From an uncultured Collinsella sp. (GTDB lineage: Bacteria > Actinomycetota > Coriobacteriia > Coriobacteriales > Coriobacteriaceae), in NCBI GenBank assembly GCA_900547805.1, contig URIE01000001.1, positions 1-49,422 of the forward strand: a DNA stretch of 49,422 nucleotides, written 5' to 3'. The translations under genes were made by a program, and so were the position numbers. Positions 1 through 8,176 of this stretch are shown here, piece by piece; positions within the stretch are counted from its first letter, which is position 1, and each line of letters opens with the position of its first letter. The notes under the pieces were generated by a model. It saw nothing but the letters and a program-made list of their open reading frames with translations, was not told the DNA's origin and ran no database searches.

Positions 1-2586
1 CGCCTAGACGCCGCCGGCCCCAACACCATCGAGACGCCGACCAAGACGCTCGCCCGCCGCATCGCCGACGCGCTCATCGACCCCTTCGCCGGCATCCTCG
101 CCGCGCTCGCGCTGGTCTCGCTCTACATCGACGTGCTCGCCGTGCCCGAGCCGCAGCGCGACCCCTCCACGGTCATCGTCATCGGCATCATGCTGCTGGT
201 ATCGGGCGGCATGAAGTTTATCCAGGAAGCCCGCAGCGGCAATGCGGCCGAGGCCCTCAAGGATCTGGTCTCCAACACCTGCACCGCCCTGCGCGACGGC
301 GAGCGCATCGAGATCCCCTTCGATGAGCTCGTCCCCGGCGACGTGATCCGCCTCTCTGCCGGCGACATGGTGCCGGCCGATGCCCGTATCATCACCGCAC
401 GCGACCTGTTTGTAATCGAGTCCGCCCTCACCGGCGAAAGCGAAGCCGTCGAGAAGACCATGGCCGCCACCGTCATCGAGGGCGCCGACGGCTCCACGCT
501 GCCGCTCTCCGCCTGCAAGAACATCGTCTTTACCGGCACCTCCGTACAAAGCGGCACCGCCATGGCACTTGTCGTCGCCACCGGTTCGAACACCTACCTG
601 GGCGGCATCGCCAAGATGCTCAACGGACGCGGCGAGAAAAGCGCGTTTGACCGCGGCGTCTCGAGCGTCTCGATGCTCCTGGTGCGCCTGATGCTCGCCA
701 TGGCGCCGGCCGTGTTTGCCATCAACGCCGCCACCAAGGGCAACGTCATCGACGCGCTGCTGTTCGCCACGAGCGTGGCCGTGGGCATCACGCCGCAAAT
801 GTTGCCTGTCATCGTGACCACGAGCCTGTCGCAGGGCGCCAAGGACCTCGCCCGTCGCCAGGTTATCGTCAAGGAGCTGCCCGCGATCCAAAACCTGGGC
901 GCGATGGACGTGCTGTGCTGCGACAAGACCGGCACCCTCACCGAGGACCGCATCGTGCTCGAGCGCTATCTCAACACCGACGGAAACGAGGACACACGTG
1001 TGCTGCGCCATGCGTTTTTGAACAGTTTCTTCCAGACCGGCCTCAAGAACCTCATCGACCTGGCCGTGATCGACCGCGCCGATGTGACGCCCTCGGCCGT
1101 CACGCCCGATTCCATGCTGGGCCAGAGCCTGCGCAACCGCTACACCAAGGTCGACGAGGTGCCCTTCGATTTCTCGCGCCGTCGCCTGAGCGTGGTGGTC
1201 GCCGACGCCCAAGACAAAACCCAGATGGTTACCAAGGGCGCTGCCGAGGAAATGCTCGAGATCTGCTCCTTTGTCGAGGTCGACGGCACCGCCCAGACGC
1301 TTACCGACGAAAAGCTCGCCCAGATTCGCAAGCAAGTCGCAGGACTCAACGCCGAAGGCCTGCGCGTGATCGCCGTGGCGCAGAAGACCAACCCGCGCAC
1401 CGTGGGCGAGTTTGACATCGCCGACGAGTGCGACATGGTGCTGATGGGCTTTTTGGCCTTCCTCGATCCGCCCAAAGCGAGCGCCGCGGGCGCCGTCGCC
1501 ACCCTCGAGGCCAAGGGCGTGGCGGTAAAGGTCCTGACCGGCGACAACGACCGTGTCGCCGCCACCGTCTGCGAGCAGATCGGCATCGACGCATGCAACG
1601 TTTTGCTGGGCTCCGAGATCGACGCGCTCGACGACGCCGAGCTGGCGGAGCGCGCCGAACAGACGCATCTCTTTGCCAAGCTCTCGCCGCTGCAGAAGGC
1701 ACGCCTGGTGCGCGTCATGCGCGAGGTGCTCGGCCATACCGTGGGCTTTATGGGCGACGGCATCAACGACGCCGCCGCCATGCGTGCGAGCGACTGCGGC
1801 ATCTCGGTCGACTCCGCCGTCGATATCGCCAAGGAATCCGCCGATATCATCTTGCTCCAGAAGGACCTGGGCGTGCTCGAGCGCGGCATCATCGAAGGCC
1901 GTCGCACCTACGGCAACCTGCTCAAGTACCTCAAGACCACGGTGAGCTCCAACTTTGGCAACGTACTGTCCGTGACCGTCGCGAGCCTGTTCCTGCCGTT
2001 CTTGCCCATGAGCGCCCTGCAACTGGTACTGCTGTCGCTGGTCTATGAGATCGTGTGCATCGCGCTGCCGTGGGACACCGTCGACGACGCCTGGACTGCC
2101 CGCCCGCGCGCCTGGGACGCCGCGTCCATCAAGGGCTTTATGCTCGAGCTTGGCCCCGTGAGCTCGCTGTTTGACATTGCGACCTTCGCCGCACTCTTCT
2201 TTGTGGTGTGTCCCACCGCCGTGGGCGTGAGCTGGGCAGAGCTTGCCGCCGCGGGCAATGTTGCCGGCATGGCGACCTTTGCGGCGATCTTCCAGAGCGG
2301 CTGGTTTGTCGAGTGCATGTGGTCGCAGACGCTCGTGATCCACATGCTGCGCTCCCCGCGCCTGCCAAGCCCGCGCGACCACGCCGCCCCCGCGCTGTGC
2401 GTGCTCACCGTGCTGGGGCTGGCGCTTGTCACCTGGCTGCCGGCAAGCCCCATCGCCGACGCACTGGGCCTCATGCCGCTGCCGCCGAGCTTCTTTGCGC
2501 TGCTCATCGGCATCGTCGCCGCCTATATTGCGCTGACCCAGCTGACAAAGCGCCGCTTCATAGCCCGCCACGGCGAACTGCTGTAA
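1..2586 (+). CDS. mgtA: Magnesium-translocating P-type ATPase, 5' end outside window
   Basis: P3-type cation ATPase that would move Mg2+ across the inner membrane. The frame is open from the first base; 861 residues are visible, and comparison with family length (about 900) suggests only a few dozen N-terminal residues are missing. In order: actuator motif LTGES (visible residue about 144), M4 segment with GITPQMLP (about 263-270), phosphorylation motif DKTGTLT with phospho-Asp at visible residue 308, hinge motif GDGIND (about 585), then C-terminal membrane helices. The run QNLGAMDVL just before the phosphorylation site is typical of MgtA/MgtB rather than Ca2+ or heavy-metal pumps. M4 carries Gln (codon 796-798) where MgtA/MgtB have Glu in PEMLP. 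The gene ends at TAA 2584-2586, before a palindrome shared with the converging lipoprotein gene. A different divalent ion remains possible. Confidence 0.93.
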   Translation, partial: RLDAAGPNTIETPTKTLARRIADALIDPFAGILAALALVSLYIDVLAVPEPQRDPSTVIVIGIMLLVSGGMKFIQEARSGNAAEALKDLVSNTCTALRDGERIEIPFDELVPGDVIRLSAGDMVPADARIITARDLFVIESALTGESEAVEKTMAATVIEGADGSTLPLSACKNIVFTGTSVQSGTAMALVVATGSNTYLGGIAKMLNGRGEKSAFDRGVSSVSMLLVRLMLAMAPAVFAINAATKGNVIDALLFATSVAVGITPQMLPVIVTTSLSQGAKDLARRQVIVKELPAIQNLGAMDVLCCDKTGTLTEDRIVLERYLNTDGNEDTRVLRHAFLNSFFQTGLKNLIDLAVIDRADVTPSAVTPDSMLGQSLRNRYTKVDEVPFDFSRRRLSVVVADAQDKTQMVTKGAAEEMLEICSFVEVDGTAQTLTDEKLAQIRKQVAGLNAEGLRVIAVAQKTNPRTVGEFDIADECDMVLMGFLAFLDPPKASAAGAVATLEAKGVAVKVLTGDNDRVAATVCEQIGIDACNVLLGSEIDALDDAELAERAEQTHLFAKLSPLQKARLVRVMREVLGHTVGFMGDGINDAAAMRASDCGISVDSAVDIAKESADIILLQKDLGVLERGIIEGRRTYGNLLKYLKTTVSSNFGNVLSVTVASLFLPFLPMSALQLVLLSLVYEIVCIALPWDTVDDAWTARPRAWDAASIKGFMLELGPVSSLFDIATFAALFFVVCPTAVGVSWAELAAAGNVAGMATFAAIFQSGWFVECMWSQTLVIHMLRSPRLPSPRDHAAPALCVLTVLGLALVTWLPASPIADALGLMPLPPSFFALLIGIVAAYIALTQLTKRRFIARHGELL

Positions 2587-2602
2587 CAGACAGCCCTAAG
2601 GC

Positions 2603-2643
2603 AAAACCACCACAAAGGTGCCTGTCCCCTTTGTGGTGGTTTT
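2603..2643. terminator. Bidirectional palindrome between converging genes (repeat copy 1)
   Basis: Arms 2603-2618 and 2628-2643 pair perfectly over 16 bp with a 9-nt loop. The outer ends are A4 and T4, so each strand reads as stem plus short U tract. It sits between the ends of mgtA (+) and the lipoprotein gene (-). The core CCACAAAGGTGCCTGTCCCC recurs at 6335-6354 and, inverted, at 26631-26650. Confidence 0.75.
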
Positions 2644-2649
2644 GGAGCG

Positions 2650-3324
2650 TTACGAGGCGTTGGTCAGGCGGCTCCAGAGCTCATCGATATCGATCTGGTC
2701 GCCGCCGCTCAAGTAGCCGGTTCGAATAAAAGCCTCATTGTAGATATAGATGTCATGAGCGCTATCGCCATCGTCTTCGGTGTCGTTGGCCATAATCACG
2801 TAGCGGTGGCCGTCAAGCGCCTTGACCAGCCAATACTGGGTATCATCGATCGTGCATTTCTCCTGCACCATCGCCGCATCGCCAATCGCGCCGATGAGCG
2901 CCCGCTCGCCCTTCGTATAGCCGCCCACCGAGAGTAGAATCGCGACGTTTTCGTCTCCGCCGCCCGGTTCAAGCTCCTCGTACTCGGACTCCGAAAGCGG
3001 TATCGCGCTGTTCGCAAGTTCGTCCACATCGTCCGAAACCTTGGAAAAGGTAAAAGCGAAAAATCCCGCGTCATCGACGGCGCCGTAGCCCACGTTCTCG
3101 CCTTGCCACTCATAATTTTGATGTTTGAGCAGGCGCACCATATCGGCACCAGCCAAGTTGATCGCGGCATAGACCGTCACGTTAGCATTGTCGTCCACGC
3201 AGGCGGCGTCCGCCGTGCTCGCTGCTTTGGCGCCGCCCGTTGTGCCCGAGCAGCCAGTCAGCGCACAAGCCAGCGCACCCGCGCCTGTCACAAAGGCCGC
3301 ACGGTTCATCGTCACTTCATTCAT
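2650..3324 (-). CDS. Putative lipoprotein, paralogue of the next gene upstream
   Basis: About 224 residues. The N-terminus has a short signal peptide ending in the lipobox ALTGC, predicting an exported, lipid-anchored protein. The rest is acidic and has no family I can name. It aligns along its length with the product of 3363-4118: both have a hydrophobic stretch after an N-[IV]-[ST]-V/I start, a central Tyr-Trp segment, and a C-terminus of the form I-x-T-G-x-x-x-G-G followed by ID-E-[LF]-W. Two adjacent ATGs (3327 and 3324) exist; AGGA in GCGAGGAAC lies 2 nt before the first and 5 nt before the second, so 3324 is preferred. It is the last gene of a leftward group starting at 6225. Function unknown. 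Confidence 0.75.
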   Translation of the reverse strand: MNEVTMNRAAFVTGAGALACALTGCSGTTGGAKAASTADAACVDDNANVTVYAAINLAGADMVRLLKHQNYEWQGENVGYGAVDDAGFFAFTFSKVSDDVDELANSAIPLSESEYEELEPGGGDENVAILLSVGGYTKGERALIGAIGDAAMVQEKCTIDDTQYWLVKALDGHRYVIMANDTEDDGDSAHDIYIYNEAFIRTGYLSGGDQIDIDELWSRLTNAS

Positions 3325-3362
3325 CATGTTCGTTCCTCGCTATGGTATTGGCCACGTCGCAC

Positions 3363-4118
3363 CTAGCCGAGCGCGCGTCCAGTCTTTTCCTGCCAAAATT
3401 CGTCTATTGTCGGAGCACCGCCGCCCTGGGTAAACCTACCGGTCTTGATAGCCTCCTCGGTAATGAGGTCCAGGCGGTAGTCGCCGTTTTCCATCGGGCT
3501 CACCATGGCAACGTGACGCGCCATGTTGGAACCGTAGACGCACGCAATCCACGAGCCCGAGGTAATCTGCGCGCGGTCCTCAACCGGAACGGAAAAGCCC
3601 GCGATAACATCCTCGCAGCTCGAATAGCCCGCAAGCTGCAGCGTAAACATCACGGTACTCCCGGTGCCGCCCTTGTCGAGCTTTCCGATTTCATCCTCGC
3701 CGAGCCATTCGGTTGCGCCATCCTTGCTGATATTGCAGACGCTGAGCACGCGACCTGCCTCGTTCTCGTACATCTCGAGCGCATCTTGCCAGGTATAACC
3801 CTGTTGCGACGCAAACTCCTGCAACTGCCAGCCCTTAAGCTCGAGCAACGCTGCGATGCTGATGTTGCGGTGCGCATCCCAGCAGTCATCCGACCACGTA
3901 TCGAACGCGTCCGCCGAGCCGCTGTCTGTGTCCGCACCGCCGCCCGCATCACCGGAATCACCCGATGACGAGCCCGCATCCATCTTGTCCTTTACCGGGC
4001 GATCGTCGTTAAAACCCGTCGTGTCCTGCGCCTGCTGTCCGCCGCATCCCGCAAGCGTCAGCAACGCCGTTCCCGCCGCCGCGACAAACGCCGTGCGCGA
4101 AATAACCGTCTCCCTCAT
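3363..4118 (-). CDS. Putative lipoprotein, tandem paralogue
   Basis: About 251 residues. ATG 4118 is chosen because GAAAGGA lies about 7 nt upstream and the protein then begins with a signal peptide ending in the lipobox LTLAGC; an in-frame upstream ATG (4187) would put 23 unrelated residues before it. After the lipobox comes a low-complexity Ser/Gly/Asp linker (about residues 40-60), then a domain homologous to the downstream lipoprotein, ending TIDEFWQEKTG against DIDELWSRL. The two genes are 38 bp apart and look like a tandem duplication that diverged. Surface-anchored; no recognised domain or catalytic motif. Confidence 0.75.
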   Translation of the reverse strand: MRETVISRTAFVAAAGTALLTLAGCGGQQAQDTTGFNDDRPVKDKMDAGSSSGDSGDAGGGADTDSGSADAFDTWSDDCWDAHRNISIAALLELKGWQLQEFASQQGYTWQDALEMYENEAGRVLSVCNISKDGATEWLGEDEIGKLDKGGTGSTVMFTLQLAGYSSCEDVIAGFSVPVEDRAQITSGSWIACVYGSNMARHVAMVSPMENGDYRLDLITEEAIKTGRFTQGGGAPTIDEFWQEKTGRALG

Positions 4119-4192
4119 CGTTGTTCCTTTCCCGTTTCTTATCACAGCGCCGAGCAACGCCTCGACACCGATCCTCCCGTAGCCCACTCACG

Positions 4193-5698
4193 CTATTGAC
4201 GGGGCAGCTCCGTCCAGCCAAAACCGGGCTCAAAGCCATCGCGCGTGCCGATCACGTCGCCCGAGCCGTTCACCCAAGCTTGATCCGCCATCACCGAAAC
4301 CTCGACATCGGTACCGTCGGGCCTGGTGTAATGGTTGACCCCGCGGATGGCATCGGAATACGACGCCGCGCCCGTTCCCACACCTGCGCTGGAGAAATTG
4401 GCCGCGCTGGCGGCCATATTCGCGGCGTGTTGACGATCGCTGCGCTCAAACCAAGCCTGCTGGTAGCTGTCGAACGCCGCCTGCTGCGAGGCATGCATCT
4501 GCTGCCAGGCTGCGAACTGCTGTTGCTGCTGGGCGATGTTCATCTGCGTGCGCTGACGCTGCTCGAGCACCATCTGCTGCTTTTGAGCGCACGCTTCGCG
4601 CGCAATCGACGGGTTGAGCCGCAGAGTCGACGCCATTGAGGCAAGCGCCGTGGAGGCCGCCTCGTCCAGACGGCCTTCCGGCGCAACCAGGCAGAAGCTG
4701 TCCCTGATACGCCACTGCAACAGGTCTGCCGCGCCCAGCTTGAACGGCGCCCCGTCTGGGCAATCGCCCTGATCCGGAGCCTGATCTTTCGCGGCGCGCT
4801 GACCCGCCGCCGCAGCCGCCTGGCGCTCGCGCAGGCGCTTACCCAGAACGCCACCGATCAGTCCGCTCGAAAGGCCCGCGCCCAGCAGCGCCTCGGCCCC
4901 GGCGGCAACGCCTTTACCCACAGAACCCGCGACTCCACCGATCGAGACTACATAGCCCTCGACCTTTGCCGCCACTGCAAGCTCGGTAGGCGCCGGGACG
5001 CCCGCGAGCCGATATCGACGCATGCGACACTCATAGACCACATCGCTCGGTTCCATCGAAAAGCCCTGAATCGCAAAGTCGTTTGCAGCCTCGCGCTTTA
5101 CGCGAGCACGCTCATGTTCAATATCGCCTGCCGCGCTCGACGGATAGGGTTGCTCGGCCACAACCTCCGCCCGTGCGCCCAATTGCGCCGCGCAGGCTTG
5201 AGCTAACTCGTCGCACGCCGCCTCCACGTGCACAAACGCCTTGCGCTCGGTTTGCGTGGGGATACGCTTGGCAACGGCGCCCGCGTCCACGTAGCAGAGC
5301 TCGGAGCGATACATGATGCGTTCGCCCGCCGGGCCTGCCGCCGTCACGCCAACTGAAATCGGGCAGTCGAAACTACTGCTGCGCTCAAGATGCGCCTCTT
5401 CGATACGCCAACCCCGCGGCAGCGCCACTTGCGCGAGCGCTTGGCCGCCAGAGGCATCGCATGCGGTGTGGAGCTCAAGGTCGCCGACGCGGGGAGCATC
5501 CGCTGCGGCCACGTCGCGGACCGGCGACGCGGCGTCGGCATCCTGCATCGGCACATCGACCGGCGCGTTCGCGCTCGGCTCACAACCTTCGCCCGCGCCA
5601 TCATCGGCAGCCGCCCCATTTGCGTGTTCCGCGACACCCGGGTCATCCTCAACGCTCTCAAGCCGAACACCGCAGCCCGGGCAAAATCGCACCGGCAC
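4193..5698 (-). CDS. Zinc-ribbon protein, N-terminus cut by an in-frame stop
   Basis: 501 residues from GTG 5698. The product opens with a CPGCG knuckle (residues 6-10), then an acidic Ala/Asp-rich stretch, a mixed alpha/beta body, a Gly-rich hydrophobic segment (about 255-285), a Gln-rich coiled region (about 380-410, many Gln/Met/Ala) and a C-terminus with WVNGSGDVIGT. No catalytic signature is visible. The original start was probably ATG 5755: it has GAGGGG 8 nt upstream, while GTG 5698 has no clear ribosome site. From 5755 the same frame reads MSDLRFCPACGM, then TAG, then LPRVAGVPVRFCPGCG, the spacing of a normal double zinc ribbon. So either a nonsense mutation has removed the first knuckle or the gene is being lost. 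It lies 17 bp after a membrane-anchored protein gene and 74 bp before a lipoprotein gene. Confidence 0.65.
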   Translation of the reverse strand: MPVRFCPGCGVRLESVEDDPGVAEHANGAAADDGAGEGCEPSANAPVDVPMQDADAASPVRDVAAADAPRVGDLELHTACDASGGQALAQVALPRGWRIEEAHLERSSSFDCPISVGVTAAGPAGERIMYRSELCYVDAGAVAKRIPTQTERKAFVHVEAACDELAQACAAQLGARAEVVAEQPYPSSAAGDIEHERARVKREAANDFAIQGFSMEPSDVVYECRMRRYRLAGVPAPTELAVAAKVEGYVVSIGGVAGSVGKGVAAGAEALLGAGLSSGLIGGVLGKRLRERQAAAAAGQRAAKDQAPDQGDCPDGAPFKLGAADLLQWRIRDSFCLVAPEGRLDEAASTALASMASTLRLNPSIAREACAQKQQMVLEQRQRTQMNIAQQQQQFAAWQQMHASQQAAFDSYQQAWFERSDRQHAANMAASAANFSSAGVGTGAASYSDAIRGVNHYTRPDGTDVEVSVMADQAWVNGSGDVIGTRDGFEPGFGWTELPRQ

Positions 5699-5755
5699 GC
5701 CGGCGACCCGCGGCAGCTACATCCCGCACGCCGGGCAGAATCTCAAATCACTCAT
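5699..5755 (-). pseudogene. Severed first zinc knuckle of the zinc-ribbon gene
   Basis: ATG 5755-5753 with RBS GAGGGG opens a 12-codon frame encoding the CPACG knuckle, ending at TAG 5719-5717. The following codons stay in frame with the zinc-ribbon protein at 4193-5698. CAG to TAG is the simplest change that would explain it. Confidence 0.6.
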
Positions 5756-5772
5756 CCCGTACACCCCTCATT

Positions 5773-6225
5773 TCATTGGCTGTTCTTGATGGCGGCTAGC
5801 TGTCGCCACAGTTCATCAGCACCGTCAAGGCGATATGCCGTCTTGTCGAGCACGATATTCCCGCCCTCGAACTCCACCGATTGCTCCGAGCCGTCTTCAT
5901 AGACAAAGACGAGCGTGCGACCGGCATCGCTCATCCGCTCATCCACCGCACCTCCCACGGTGCAATCGTCGAGCGCGGCAAAAGTCGATGCGACCAGCTC
6001 GGCATCGTCGGTCTCATAGATCGTCCGCGCCTCGCCGTCCTCGATAAGCTTGACTGCCACCGGATCGGCAGCACAATCGTTCAGCAACGCTTGCGCGGCG
6101 TTCTTTCCCTGGTCGGCACGGGCACCAAAGCCGTATGCCCGCACAAGCGTCACCGCCGCAGCAAGGACCACCACGGCGATAAGCGCGCCCGCAATTTTAT
6201 TAGACGAGCAACCACGAGACGCCAT
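5773..6225 (-). CDS. Small membrane-anchored extracytoplasmic protein
   Basis: 150 residues. One N-terminal membrane segment (about residues 11-30, AGALIAVVVLAAAVTL) is followed by a soluble acidic domain with one Cys pair (CAADP and CTVGG) and the C-terminus DELWRQLAAIKNSQ. The end resembles the DELW/DEFW ends of the two lipoproteins downstream, a hint but not proof of common origin. ATG 6225 follows GGAAGGGGTGGG. It is the first gene of the leftward group 6225-2650. No family recognised. Confidence 0.7.
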   Translation of the reverse strand: MASRGCSSNKIAGALIAVVVLAAAVTLVRAYGFGARADQGKNAAQALLNDCAADPVAVKLIEDGEARTIYETDDAELVASTFAALDDCTVGGAVDERMSDAGRTLVFVYEDGSEQSVEFEGGNIVLDKTAYRLDGADELWRQLAAIKNSQ

Positions 6226-6327
6226 AGGCCCACCCCTTCCGTTCTGCTCCGCTCAACATCACATTCATATGCCTTTGAGCGCCAAAACGGCAGGTGACAA
6301 ATGTCTCATATTCATATTTTTGCAGGT

Positions 6328-6368
6328 AAAACCACCACAAAGGTGCCTGTCCCCTTCGTGGTGGTTTT
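6328..6368. repeat. Palindromic intergenic repeat, copy 2
   Basis: Arms 6328-6343 and 6353-6368 pair with one mismatch (A opposite C). It has the same core and same orientation as the element at 2603-2643. It lies right after the end (6371) of the leftward LuxR-type gene, where it may act as its terminator. Confidence 0.7.
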
Positions 6369-6370
6369 GG

Positions 6371-7915
6371 CTAGTCTTGGGGTGTCCAGGACCAGAAGAA
6401 ATTGATGAGGGCCACGCGCGAGGCAGCACCGGTCTTTTTGTTGATCGAGGCGATATGGCGGTAGAGCGTAGAACGCGAAAGGAAGAGCGCTGCCGCAACG
6501 TCCTGCACGCTGTCGTCCGATACGACCAGCGCCTCCAGTACATCGCGCTCGCGCTTGGTAAGTCCAAAGGCGGCTACAAAACCGTCGAGTCGATCGTCAA
6601 ACGAAAGCTCCGGTGTCTCCAGGGACACCGTGTCGACCTGATCGGGCGCACGGCTCACGCCAAGATCGTCGGTGGCAAACGCCAGCCCCCTGTGACCCGC
6701 TTCGTCCTCAACGCCTTGTCCAAACTGCCCCAACAGCGAGATCGCAATGCCGACAAACAGCACGAGTACGACACCCACCGCCATCAGCACGTTTTGGCTC
6801 GAGATGATCGCCACCGCCGGAGCCGTCACAAGCATTGAGCAAATGTTGTTGATGACGCGGCCCATGCACGGCCACAGATACGACCAGCGGGCATACATCG
6901 AAATCGCGGCGAACTTCGCGGTGAAGAACACCACGAAAAAGCCCGTGCCCAGGTAAAAGATAATCGTGGCGGCGAGCGCATTGCCGCCGTTGCCATCGGT
7001 GATAAGCACAAAGAACGAGAGCGTGGACAGCATGGCGGCGCACGTCATGATGATATTCATATACGAGCGTCCGCGCAGGTCATACAGGGCGCCGGCAGCA
7101 AGCGCACTCACAACCAGCAGCAAGCGCGGCCAGTCACCCAGATCGATAGCGCCGGCGGCATGCGAGGTCGTAAGACCGGCATTGAGAGCCGCGAATACGC
7201 CGGTGAGGCAGGCGGTCGCCACCGTCAAGCGCACTACGGCACCCTGGAAGGCCGCCTTTGCCTCGGGATTATCGCGCCACTTGGCGCCATGCTCCGACGC
7301 ATCGACCGATAGCTCGGCAATCTCGGCTTCGAACTCGGGCGCGGACTCATCGCGTAATTTAGCTCGGCGGGTACCGTGAAGCAGCCCAACCAGCGCAATC
7401 GCACAGGCAATAAGGACAAACTGTTGAGGAATGCCCGCAGGCATCACCATATGGTTGAGCACCTGTACCAAAATGCCCGCAGCATAAGAAACCGCCACGG
7501 CACGTGCCAGACAAGGCGTCTGCGCAAAACGCCGCGCCAGATTGGCATGAGCGGTCGATCCGCAGTAGCCCAGGGCGCAGCACGCCACCAGACCGCCCGC
7601 AATCACAACCTGAAACTGCGCCGCCATAATCAGCAGCAGCAATGCCGACACCAGCAGCACGCCCGTCATATCGCTCGTTGCATCGATTGTCTGGGGACGG
7701 CGATAGTACAGGAGAGGACGCACAAAATAGCCGATCACGCTCGCGCCGACGACGATGCTCTCGTAGATAACGACCTCGTTCGCCGGCACAAACTCGGCCA
7801 CGCGCACGTCAAAGAGGTACTCGCCGGCCAAAAACGTGAAAAAGAAAAGCGCCAGGCACAGAATCTCCCGTATGCCCCGGCGCAAATATGCGGTTGTGTC
7901 TCCCAGGTCCCTCAT
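6371..7915 (-). CDS. Polytopic membrane LuxR-type transcriptional regulator
   Basis: 514 residues. The first roughly 420 residues form about a dozen hydrophobic helices in pairs, such as EILCLALFFFTFLAGEYLF and LRLVLLVVSALAAGALY-like stretches. The last 60-70 residues are a LuxR/GerE helix-turn-helix: LTKRERDVLEAL, then QDVAAALFLSRSTLYRHIASI. This membrane-plus-LuxR architecture is expanded in Coriobacteriia; targets and signals are mostly unknown. ATG 7915 is preferred over ATG 7951 because GGGGG lies 5 nt upstream and the upstream ATG has no ribosome site. No response-regulator receiver domain is present, so it probably senses through its membrane part. It stands alone; the neighbouring genes give no target. 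Confidence 0.85.
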   Translation of the reverse strand: MRDLGDTTAYLRRGIREILCLALFFFTFLAGEYLFDVRVAEFVPANEVVIYESIVVGASVIGYFVRPLLYYRRPQTIDATSDMTGVLLVSALLLLIMAAQFQVVIAGGLVACCALGYCGSTAHANLARRFAQTPCLARAVAVSYAAGILVQVLNHMVMPAGIPQQFVLIACAIALVGLLHGTRRAKLRDESAPEFEAEIAELSVDASEHGAKWRDNPEAKAAFQGAVVRLTVATACLTGVFAALNAGLTTSHAAGAIDLGDWPRLLLVVSALAAGALYDLRGRSYMNIIMTCAAMLSTLSFFVLITDGNGGNALAATIIFYLGTGFFVVFFTAKFAAISMYARWSYLWPCMGRVINNICSMLVTAPAVAIISSQNVLMAVGVVLVLFVGIAISLLGQFGQGVEDEAGHRGLAFATDDLGVSRAPDQVDTVSLETPELSFDDRLDGFVAAFGLTKRERDVLEALVVSDDSVQDVAAALFLSRSTLYRHIASINKKTGAASRVALINFFWSWTPQD

Positions 7916-8027
7916 GGTAACCCCCACACGCTTAGATGTCCGGAAAACCATTTTAATGGAGAATGGGTCTTAGTATCCACGCAATGCCCGAACTGTTACG
8001 CATCCGGCGCAAATGCCCCAACAGCAG

Positions 8028-8090
8028 TTGCGGTGAAATAGTTCCTGTTTGACCGGCCCGGGCTGTCATTTAGGAACTATTCCACCGCAA
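8028..8090. repeat. Palindromic intergenic repeat, family B copy 1
   Basis: Arms TTGCGGTGAAATAGTTCCT (8028-8046) and 8072-8090 pair apart from one A opposite C, enclosing about 25 nt. A second copy lies at 14813-14875. The remainder of the 260-bp gap 7916-8176 shows nothing else I can name. Confidence 0.75.
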
Positions 8091-8176
8091 CATATAAAGG
8101 GGACTGGGTTGTTGATATCGGAAAAGGGAGGGAGGTGCCCGGACCGAGGGAGCAACTCGGGATCGAAGCTCGAGCG

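Noticed and set aside
4..2571. 855-residue open frame antisense to the Mg2+ ATPase gene
   Set aside because: Low-complexity His/Gly/Arg/Asp-rich product without motifs; it is an artefact of GC-rich codon use on the real gene.
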